Of a stretch of DNA of 64,000 nt, positions 20,916-30,305 are shown in pieces (the stretch's first letter is position 1; the number at the start of each line of letters is the position of its first letter). The position numbers were made by a program, and so were the translations under genes. Where the stretch lies: positions 248,001 to 312,000 of the forward strand of contig NHZP01000051.1 in the NCBI GenBank assembly GCA_003313425.1, in the 5' to 3' direction. Under the pieces are notes generated by a model, which saw only the letters and a list, made by a program, of their open reading frames with translations, made no database searches and was not told the DNA's origin. Source of the DNA: Pseudopyrenochaeta lycopersici (lineage: Eukaryota > Ascomycota > Dothideomycetes > Pleosporales > Pseudopyrenochaetaceae).

Positions 20916-22075
20916 ACGTCCCCCACTGCGTAGCGAGACACACTGTGTGGCGAGACAAATGAGGGGTACTTTGACTTTCAGCAACAAGAAAACCCATGCG
21001 CACAAAGAGTATTGCTATAATTCGATGAAAATAATCTGCTGTAGCTAATCCTGAATGTTCATGATGCACTGTTTCCTAAAAATTACGATCGCATCGTCGC
21101 CTCCGAGCTGGATTTGTACAGCGCCTTCTTTCGTGGCGTAGCAGACCTTCCTCCCCACAGTGCCAACGTCAAGTCTTTATCGCTCCAAATTTTCGTAGAA
21201 TAGCCTTGTCCGAGCCTCAGAACCTCCCTCTAATGCTCAGAAGCCATCATCAGCCTAGTGCGCGCTGTCGCGCGGCAAATTCATGCAGGGCCGCCATGTT
21301 GATTGGTACTTCCACGGAAGCGAATCCCTAATTCTGGCTAATGCGAGATGACCCCGCACTTCTCAGCTCATACATCCGTGGGTAAGGTATGTGGCTGTGC
21401 GGGTCGCACGTGCGCTCGGAATATGATTAAATCCGGCTTGGGATTAGGAGCAGTGCCAAGACCTGCACGGCCACGGCGCTTGTCAGTTAGCTAACGTGTT
21501 TCCAGCGTCGAAGCGGCTTTGGCACAGCTATCCTACACACTTCGAGATGCGGTCCAACGCACGATGACCTCGATGTCTTCCTCGCCCTCAAGCTCCGAAA
21601 CCCACTGTTGTCCCTCCGCTGATCGAACGAAAGGCCTCTAGTCTCGGCTCGTAGAAGGGGAATACAATTATAAGATAGGATAGAGTGGGACGGCCCTAGT
21701 GGTGATACAGCTGTCGTATGGTCAAACGATGAACGGCTCCCTACATGAGCACTGCAATCTTTAGGGTTGTAGAGACGTGCTTTACTTTGACATGTGAGGG
21801 ACATGAGGGGTTTGGATCGTTCATGTTCGCGATGTATAGCAGAGCTGTAATGGTAGCTATGCTTGGCAAGGCACTACACTATCTAGGGCTCCATGCCGTT
21901 CTGTCACCGGAAACGATGGTTATATCTCTTCCTAACGCCATTCATTCTAGACGTTCACGGCAAGGGTGTGGCCGGAGCGGGTCGGCCGTCCTCCCTGCTA
22001 GCGGTGGCGAGTCGAAGTATTCTATGCTTTAATTGTCTGCCTGTAAATACCGCTAATTATGTTGCCGCTGAACCC
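20916..22075 (+). repeat. Left terminal inverted repeat (1,160 bp)
   Basis: Begins ACGTCCCCCACTGCG and ends with GCCGCTGAACCC. Near the tip GCGAGACA occurs twice around the palindrome CACACTGTGTG, a possible transposase-binding arrangement. Short frames on both strands have no recognisable composition. Confidence 0.88.
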
Positions 22076-22344
22076 ATGCTAGTAATCCCCTAATATCCCA
22101 ATGTTTCTTTTGTTTTTTTGGGGGGGGAGGGTTGCCGGGGTGTGCATATGCAAGGAAAAGCATCAGCTGACACCAGTCGAGGACGACCACGTAGGCAGCA
22201 GCCGATTTAACTGCCCCGCCTTCGCAAACACAGTTTGAGCATCAAAGCCCAGCCATAGCATAATAGTGCAACTGAAGTTAAGACCGCTTAGTGTAACAGT
22301 TATCTTATGCTACCTTGTGCAATATATCGTTCTCTCTATTAGCT
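22076..22344 (+). promoter_or_regulatory. Presumed promoter of the HET gene
   Basis: Unique sequence between the left inverted repeat and the HET start codon. It contains a T-rich stretch, a run of eight G followed by GAGGG and CCGGGG (22121-22140, possible G-quadruplex), and pyrimidine-rich CGTTCTCTCTATT just before the ATG, a common arrangement at fungal start sites. No TATA box is obvious. Confidence 0.4.
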
Positions 22345-25300
22345 ATGGCTGAACTTATCCCGATAGCTCAAAAAACCTGGGAGGATTACATGTTTACGGT
22401 AGGCTTTAGCGAACTAGGCAATGATATATTAGCTAACGGTGTAGGCATAGAATGTAAATGTTCATATAATATATTCTAAATATTCTACTAACATAACTTA
22501 TTATAGGAAGTTAGTAGACCTGCGAACACTGCCATGTGCAACTGCTGCTAATCTTGTCTTGTTTGTTGGTGTAGGAAGTAAGTAGACTTGCGAATACTGC
22601 TATGTGCAACTGCTGCTAACCTTGTCTTGTTTGTTGGTGTAGGAAGTAAGTAGACCTGCGAACACTGCCATGTGCGGCTGCTGCTAATCTTGTCTTGTTT
22701 GTTGGTGTAGGAAGTAAGTAGACCTGCGAATACTGCCATGTGCGGCTGCTGCTAATCTTGTCTTGTTTGTTGGTGTAGCGAGTAAGTAGACCTGCGAACA
22801 CTGCCATGTGCGGCTGCTGCTAATCTTGTCTTGTTTGTTGGTGTAGCGAGTAAGTAGACCTGCGAACACTGCCATGTGCGGCTGCTGCTAATCTTGTCTT
22901 GTTTGTTGGTGTAGCGAGTAAGTAGACTTGCGAACGCTGCCATGTGCAGCTGCTGCTAATCTTGTCTTGTTTGTTGGTGTAGCGAGTAAGTAGACCTGCG
23001 AACACTGCTATGTGCGGCTGCTGCTAATCTTGTCTCGTTTGTTGGTGTAGGAAGTAAGTAGACCTGCGAACACTGCTATGTGCGGCTGCTGCTAATCTTG
23101 TCTTGTTTGTTGGTGTAGGAAGTAAGTAGACCTGCGAACACTGCTATGTGCAACTGCTGCTAATCTTGTCTTGTTTGTTGGTGTAGTTTGTAAGTAGACT
23201 TGCGAACACTGCCATGTGCAACTGCTGCTAATCTTGTCTTGTTTGTTGGTGTAGGGAGTAAGTAGACCTGCGAACACTGCCATGTGCGGCTGCTGCTAAT
23301 CTTGTCTTGTTTGTCGGTGTAGTTTGTAAGTAGACCTGCGAACACTGCCATGTGCGGCTGCTGCTAATCTTGTCTTGTTTGTTGGTGTAGGAAGTAAGTA
23401 GACTTGCGAACACTGCTATGTGCAACTGCTGCTAATCTTGTCTTGTTTGTTGGTGTAGCGAGTAAGTAGACCTGCGAATACTGCTATGTGCGGCTGCTGC
23501 TAATCTTGTCTTGTTTGTTGGTGTAGCGAGTAAGTAGACCTGCGAATACTGCTATGTGCGGCTGCTGCTAATCTTGTCTTGATTGTTGGTGTAGGTCGTA
23601 AGTAGACCTGCGAATACTGCCATGTGCGGCTGCTGCTAATCTTGTCTTGTTTGTTGGTGTAGGAAGTAAGTAGACCTGCGAACGCTGCTATATGCAACTG
23701 CTGCTAATCTTGTCTTGTTTGTTGGTGTAGCGAGTAAGTAGACTTGCGAACACTGCCATGTGCGGCTGCTGCTAATCTTGTCTTGTTTGTTGGTGTAGTT
23801 TGTAAGTAGACCTGCGAACACTGCCATGTGCGGCTGCTGCTAATCTTGTCTTGTTTGTTGGTATAGCGAGTAAGTAGACCTGCGAACACTGCTATGTGCG
23901 GCTGCTGCTAATCTTGTCTTGTTTGTTGGTGTAGGAAGTAAGTAGACCTGCGAACACTGCCATGTGCGGCTGCTGCTAATCTTGTCTTGTTTGTTGGTGT
24001 AGGAAGTAAGTAGACTTGCGAACACTGCCATGTGCAACTGCTGCTAATCTTATCTTGTTTGTTGGTGTAGCTCGTAAGTAGACCTGCGAACGCTGCTATG
24101 TGCAACTGCTGCTAATCTTATCTTGTTTGTTGGTGTAGCTCGTAAGTAGACCTGCGAATACTGCTATGTGCGGCTGCTGCTAATCTTATCTTGTTTGTTG
24201 GTGTAGCTCGTAAGTAGACTTGCGAATATTGCCATGTGCAACTGCTGCTAATCTTGTCTTGTTTGTTGGTGTAGGGAGTAAGTAGACCTGCGAATATTAC
24301 CATGTGCAACTGCTGCTAATCTTGTCTTGTTTGTTGGTGTAGTTTGTAAGTAGACCTGCGAACATTGCCATGTGCGGCTGCTGCTAATCTTGTCTTGTTT
24401 GTTGGTGTAGGGAGTAAGTAGACCTGCGAACACTGCTATGTGCGGCTGCTGCTAATCTTGTCTTGTTTGTTGGTGTAGGAAGTACGTAGACCTGCGAACA
24501 CTGCCTTGTGCGGCTGCTGCTAATCTTGTCTTGTTTGTTGGTGTAGCGAGTAAGTAGACCTGCGAACACTGCCATGTGCGGCTGCTGCTAATCTTGTCTT
24601 GTTTGTTGGTGTAGCGAGTAAGTAGACTTGCCAATACTGCCATGTGCGGCTGCTGCTAATCTTGTCTTGTTTGTTGGTGTAGCGAGTAAGTAGACCTGCG
24701 AATATTGCCATGTGCACCTGCTGCTAATCTTGTCTTGTTTGCTGGTGTAGCTAGTAAGCAGACCTGCGAACACTGCCATGTGAGGCTGCTGCTAATCTTG
24801 TCTTGTTTGTTGGTGTAGCGAGTAAGTAGACTTGCGAATACTGCCATGTGTAACTGCTGCTAATCTTGTCTTGTTTGCTGGTGTAGGAAGTAAGTAGACC
24901 TGCGAATACTGCCATGTGCAGCTGCTGCTAATCTTGTCTTGTTTGTTGGTGTAGCTCGTAAGTAGACCTGCGAATACTGCTATGTGCGGCTGCTGCTAAT
25001 CTTGTCTTGTTTGTTGGTGTAGCGAGTAAGTAGACCTGCGAACACTGCCATGTGCAACTGCTGCTAATCTTGTCTTGTTTGTTGATGTAGCGAGTAAGTA
25101 GACCTGCGAACACTGCCATGTGCGGCTGCTGCTAATCTTGTCTTGTTTGTTGGTGTAGCGAGTAAGTAGACCTGCGAATACTGCTATGTGCGGCTGCTGC
25201 TAATCTTGTCTTGTTTGTCGGTGTAGCGAGTAAGTAGACCTGCGAATACTGCCATGTGCGGCTGCTCCTAATCTTGTCTTGTTTGTTGGTGTAGGAAGTA

Positions 25301-28300
25301 AGTAGACCTGCGAACACTGCCATGTGCGGCTGCTGCTAATCTTGTCTTGTTTGTTGGTGTAGCGAGTAAGTAGACTTGCGAACACTGCCATGTGCGGCTG
25401 CTGCTAATCTTGTCTTGTTGGTTGGTGTAGCGAGTAAGTAGACCTGCGAACGCTGCTATGTGCAACTACTACTAATCTTATCTTGTTTGTTGGTGTAGGA
25501 AGTAAGTAGACCTGCGAATACTGCTATGTGTAACTGCTGCTAATCTTGTCTTGTTTGTTGGTGTAGGAAGTAAGTAGACCTGTGAACGCTGCCATGTGCA
25601 GCTGCTGCTAATCTTGTCTTGTTTGTTGGTGTAGCGAGTAAGTAGACTTGCGAACACTGCTATGTGCAGCTGCTGCTAATCTTGTCTTGTTTGTTGGTGT
25701 AGCGAGTAAGTAGACCTGCCAACACTGCCATGTGCGGCTGCTGCTAATCTTGTCTTGTTTGTTGGTGTAGCGAGTAAGTAGACCTGCGAATATTGCCATG
25801 TGCAACTGCTGCTAATCTTGTCTTGTTTGTTGGTGTAGCGAGTAAGTAGACTTGCGAACGCTGCCATGTGCAACTGCTGCTAATCTTGTCTTGTTTGCTG
25901 GTGTAGCTAGTAAGCAGACCTGCGAACACTGCCATGTGCGGCTGCTGCTAATCTTGTCTTGTTTGTTGGTGTAGCGAGTAAGTAGACTTGCGAATACTGC
26001 TATGTGCGGCTGCTGCTAATCTTGTCTTGTTTGTTGGTGTAGGAAGTAAGTAGACCTGCGAACACTGCCATGTGCGGCTGCTCCTAATCTTGTCTTGTTT
26101 GTTGGTGTAGGAAGTAAGTAGACCTGCGAATACTGCCATGTGCGGCTGCTGCTAATCTTGTCTTGTTTGTTGGTGTAGGGAGTAAGTAGACCTGCGAATA
26201 CTGCTATGTGCAACTGCTGCTAATTTTGTCTTGTTTGGTGGTGTAGTTTGTAAGTAGACCTGCGAACACTGCCATGTGCGGCTGCTGCTAATCTTGTCTT
26301 GTTTGTTGGTTTAGCGAGTACGTAGACCTGTGAACACTGCCATGTGCGGCTGCTGCTAATCTTGTCTTGTTTGTTGGTGTAGCGAGTAAGTAGACCTGCG
26401 AACACTGCCATGTGCGGCTGCTAATAATCTTGTCTTGTTTGTTGGTGTAGCTCGTAAGTAGACTTGCGAACACTGCTCTGTGCGGCTGCTGCTAATCTTG
26501 TCTTGTTTGTTGGTGTAGGAAGTAAGTAGACCTGCGAATACTGCTATGTGCGGCTGCTGCTAATCTTGTCTTGTTTGTTGGTGTAGGAAGTAAGTAGACC
26601 TGCGAACACTGCCATGTGCGGCTGCTGCTAATCTTGTCTTGTTTGTTGGTGTAGGAAGTAAGTAGACCTGCGAATACTGCTATGTGCAACTGCTGCTAAT
26701 CTTGTCTTGTTTGTTGGTGTAGCGAGTAAGTAGACTTGCGAACACTGCCATGTGCGGCTGCTGCTAATCTTGTCTTGTTTGTCGGTGTAGGAAGTAAGTA
26801 GACCTGCGAATACTGCCATGTGCGGCTGCTGCTAATCTTGTCTTGTTTGTTGGTGTAGCGAGTAAGTAGACCTGTGAATGTCTTTTACACGCGACCACTT
26901 GAACCAGCACTAATCTGAATCTAGCGCGACGGCTGGAACTATACCTTTGACAAAAACTTTGCTCTAGATTTCTTTATAAGCTTGCCGTCGAGCGCGCTAC
27001 CGAGCCAGCTTGCCCCAGTCCAGTGTTGTACCCTCTGTAATTCCGTTGTGGCCGCGGATTGCATCGTTAGTCTTTCTAATATCCGTGCTACTGAAAAAAG
27101 TTGTCGGCTCTGCGCTCTACTCCTCCGTACACTTAAGCGCCACATCAATGATGATGATCCCAATGTTCGAATCGTTCATGAAGGGTCAGCGTTGAAAATA
27201 GGAAGCGGCGGGCCACGTATTCTCTGGTTGTGTTCTAATCCGAGTTAGTACTCCTAATTCATATATATTGTGCAAGAAGACCATTACTTACTGCATATAC
27301 TTACCACAGAGGATTCGGTCGATACACAGACTCACATCGGGACGGGCCTCCCAGATCTTCCCGAATATATAAGTTCTGCACGTTTTGATCTACTTCGTGC
27401 ATGGTTTCGTTGGTGCGATCAATCCCATAATTGCAACAAGCATGACGGTGAATCGAATCAAACATTACCAACCAGGCTCCTCTGGGTCGGGGACCCAGAT
27501 GATCAACATTACGATCCTGATATCTTGCGTCTCAGTGCCACTACGGATAAAAGTGGAGGAAAATACATTGCTTTATCCCATTGCTGGGGCAAACTTCCGG
27601 ATGAGGCTAAGCAACAATTCTGCACGACCCAGGATAACATTGACCGCCGAAAGGAAGGATTCAGTATCTCAGAACTGCCAAAGACTTTCCAGGACGCTGT
27701 CAAAGTAACTCGTGAACTTCGTGTACCATTCCTCTGGATCGACTCACTCTGCATAATACAATACGGGGATGATAGCAAAGATTGGGAACACGAATCTCGG
27801 CGTATGGAATACGTCTTCTCTTCAGCTTACTGCACAATTGCTGCAACTTCGGCTGTCGATTCGAACGCGGGATTCCTTGAGCGGAACGTAAGCGATGAGT
27901 ATGTTTACGTTCAAGATACCTCAGGCAATCAATTCTATATCTGTGCTGGTATAGATAATTTTGTCAATGATGTGGAGGAGGGTCCGCTCAACACGCGAGC
28001 ATGGGTAATGCAAGAAAGGGTTTTGTCACGACGGACTATCCATTTCAGCGCTAATCAGACATACTGGGAATGCGGTAAAGGGGTTTACTGTGAAAACCTT
28101 ACTAGACTAGAAAGGTAAGAGCTCGACAGTATCTGACCGCTTAATGTTTTCCTAACTTGGGCATTTCGCTTAGCTCATTTCGAAAGGAGTTCTTTATGCT
28201 CGATCCAGACTTTCCGAACCGGCTCCTTGAATCAGGCTACGAACGTACCATGGAATTCATTCACTTTCTTTCCCAGAACTACTCAAAGCGTGGGCTTACA

Positions 28301-28921
28301 AAGGAGACTGACAGATGTGTGGCAACATCTGGGTTAGAGGTCCGTATTACACGTGCCTTAGGCTGCAAAAGCAGATGTGGTATCTTTGAGACGTACCTTC
28401 ACAGGAATCTCCTCTGGCAGCCGTCTGATATTAAGATGGAGAAGATTGTGTACGAAACCCGGCATGTGCCGTCGTGGTCATGGATGGCATATAATGGAGG
28501 CATTCAGTTCATGGAGATCACTTTTGGCGAAGTTGATTGGATCGACAACCTCCGATTTGATAAGGAGCGGGAAGTTGCATTAATGGCCGACGTAGGTGGT
28601 TTCCGGGATTGTACGATGGAACCTGCGATGGAACCGGATGGGAAACATGCGATCTTGGATTCCGGTGGAATGAAAAGAGGTTGGATACAGTATGATGTTG
28701 AGGAGGGCGAGGAACTTAGTAAAGAACGATGTGTTGTCATCGGGAAGAAGTCTAACGAAGATAGGGATAAGATTAAGGGTGGAAATAGATTGGATGTTAA
28801 GGAGTACTACATACTGCTTGTTAGGTCGACTAGTGTGGATGGCGAGTATAGGAGAGTTGGAGTTGGGTTGATTCAGAATGGCTACGTGGTGAAACAGAGC
28901 GTCGAGGTGCGAGTTGTGTGA
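22345..28921 (+). CDS. HET-domain protein with a 65-unit intron/micro-exon array (model 722 aa)
   Basis: HET-domain proteins act in heterokaryon incompatibility. The HET core is clear: CTLC and SCRLCALLL near the N-terminus, YIALSHCWG (model residues 291-299), FLWIDSLCIIQ, WVMQERVLSRRTIHFSA and the C-terminal HVPSWSWMAYNG. The HET exon opens at 26925 directly after a TAG acceptor; no in-frame ATG exists between that TAG and the core. A good start lies at 22345 (agctATGG) in a 32-codon frame to 22440. Model: exon 22345-22440, intron 22441-22506, 65 three-nucleotide exons every 68 bp (22507-26861), intron 26862-26924, exons 26925-27216, 27277-28114 and 28174-28921. The sum is 2,169 nt, exactly 723 codons. 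If the array is instead one large intron, the protein has 657 residues and stays in frame. The 27217-27276 donor (GTATTC) is the least certain. Confidence 0.7.
22441..22506 (+). other. First intron of the array (66 nt, unique sequence)
   Basis: GTAGGC donor after GGT (phase 0), a perfect TACTAAC branch site (22486-22492) and a TTATAG acceptor. It is unrelated to the 68-bp unit except in length. The next three bases are the first GAA micro-exon. Confidence 0.55.
22507..26861 (+). repeat. 68-bp tandem array, 65 three-nucleotide segments separated by intron-like 65-mers
   Basis: I read all units. The three-nucleotide segment starts at 22507 + 68n for n = 0 to 64, without a single insertion or deletion. 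Each is followed by a donor: GTAAGT in 60, GTTAGT in unit 1, GTACGT in units 30 and 57, GTAAGC in units 34 and 51. A TGCTAAT-like branch site lies about 24 nt before a TAG acceptor in every repeat. The segments are GAA 21, CGA 27, TTT 5, CTC 5, GGA 4, CTA 2 and GTC 1. Elsewhere the units vary mainly by C/T and G/A at a few fixed sites. Frames of 60-65 codons on the opposite strand are a by-product of the repeat. Confidence 0.95.
26862..26924 (+). other. Last intron of the array (63 nt, hybrid)
   Basis: It starts like a repeat unit (GTAAGTAGACCTG) and then turns into unique sequence with a CACTAAT branch site and a CTAG acceptor. The TAG of the acceptor is the in-frame stop just upstream of the HET exon, so the exon is only readable after splicing. 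Confidence 0.65.
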
Positions 28922-29143
28922 ACGACATCGCGTTAGAAAAATCTGGCAGAGTAACCGTGCATACATGGACTCAATTTCAATTTATGAGCATAATCTGCAT
29001 ATACGCTTCGTTTACCTGTATGACGTTTGACTATGGGTAAAGCTCACTGCCAGGACTGCTGCCTGATGTGAATCTGAGCAGTTTTGCCACATGCTTGGCT
29101 GCGGGGCGACCATCTACCAACGCACTTTTTCTTTGCACGAAAG

Positions 29144-30303
29144 GGGTTCAGCGGCAACATAATTAGCGGTATTTACAGGCAGACAATTAAAGCATAGAAT
29201 ACTTCGACTCGCCACCGCTAGCAGGGAGGACGGCCGACCCGCTCCGGCCACACCCTTGCCGTGAACGTCTAGAATGAATGGCGTTAGGAAGAGATATAAC
29301 CATCGTTTCCGGTGACAGAACGGCATGGAGCCCTAGATAGTGTAGTGCCTTGCCAAGCATAGCTACCATTACAGCTCTGCTATACATCGCGAACATGAAC
29401 GATCCAAACCCCTCATGTCCCTCACATGTCAAAGTAAAGCACGTCTCTACAACCCTAAAGATTGCAGTGCTCATGTAGGGAGCCGTTCATCGTTTGACCA
29501 TACGACAGCTGTATCACCACTAGGGCCGTCCCACTCTATCCTATCTTATAATTGTATTCCCCTTCTACGAGCCGAGACTAGAGGCCTTTCGTTCGATCAG
29601 CGGAGGGACAACAGTGGGTTTCGGAGCTTGAGGGCGAGGAAGACATCGAGGTCATCGTGCGTTGGACCGCATCTCGAAGTGTGTAGGATAGCTGTGCCAA
29701 AGCCGCTTCGACGCTGGAAACACGTTAGCTAACTGACAAGCGCCGTGGCCGTGCAGGTCTTGGCACTGCTCCTAATCCCAAGCCGGATTTAATCATATTC
29801 CGAGCGCACGTGCGACCCGCACAGCCACATACCTTACCCACGGATGTATGAGCTGAGAAGTGCGGGGTCATCTCGCATTAGCCAGAATTAGGGATTCGCT
29901 TCCGTGGAAGTACCAATCAACATGGCGGCCCTGCATGAATTTGCCGCGCGACAGCGCGCACTAGGCTGATGATGGCTTCTGAGCATTAGAGGGAGGTTCT
30001 GAGGCTCGGACAAGGCTATTCTACGAAAATTTGGAGCGATAAAGACTTGACGTTGGCACTGTGGGGAGGAAGGTCTGCTACGCCACGAAAGAAGGCGCTG
30101 TACAAATCCAGCTCGGAGGCGACGATGCGATCGTAATTTTTAGGAAACAGTGCATCATGAACATTCAGGATTAGCTACAGCAGATTATTTTCATCGAATT
30201 ATAGCAATACTCTTTGTGCGCATGGGTTTTCTTGTTGCTGAAAGTCAAAGTACCCCTCATTTGTCTCGCCACACAGTGTGTCTCGCTACGCAGTTGGGGA
30301 CGT
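29144..30303 (-). repeat. Right terminal inverted repeat (1,160 bp)
   Basis: Reverse complement of 20916-22075, ending ...CGCAGTTGGGGACGT before the TA. Near-identity of the two ends implies recent insertion or ongoing homogenisation. Confidence 0.88.
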
Positions 30304-30305
30304 TA

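Larger units (their letters stand above)
20916..30303. mobile_element. Giant 9,388-bp element with 1,160-bp terminal inverted repeats, TA target duplication and a HET gene as cargo
   Basis: The two ends are inverted copies of each other: 20916-22075 and 29144-30303, each exactly 1,160 bp, with a single visible terminal mismatch (CCCCC versus CCCCA near the tip) and identical translations of internal frames. TA lies directly outside both ends (20914-20915 and 30304-30305). Removing the element and one TA restores an uninterrupted 23-bp tandem repeat of the host sequence. The 7.07-kb interior holds one recognisable gene (HET domain, 22345-28921). No transposase or tyrosine recombinase is seen, so it would be non-autonomous. 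The TA duplication is compatible with the Tc1/mariner superfamily, but such long repeats are unusual; the class is open. Confidence 0.85.

Noticed and set aside
21487..21804. 105-codon frame in the TIR, mirrored at 29415-29732
   Set aside because: Identical in both TIRs simply because the TIRs are near-identical. Composition is not protein-like and it overlaps another frame on the other strand.
22399..22444. Alternative intron (GTAGGC ... GCTAAC ... GTGTAG) inside the first HET exon
   Set aside because: After its removal the frame hits TAG immediately. The 22441-22506 intron gives a continuous phase-0 frame instead.
22548..26819. Dozens of 60-65-codon frames on the minus strand of the 68-bp array
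   Set aside because: They are produced by the repeat itself: 68 is not a multiple of 3, so each frame closes after about three units. No start context or domain is present.
22507..26861. CRISPR-like array (regular repeat with short variable part)
   Set aside because: This is a eukaryotic genome. The variable part is 3 nt, not a spacer, and the repeat carries splice signals. No cas-like gene is present.
20916..30303. Starship element (tyrosine-recombinase giant transposon)
   Set aside because: No DUF3435 captain gene. Long terminal inverted repeats and a TA duplication are not Starship features. TTAC at the right edge is explained by the host 23-bp repeat.
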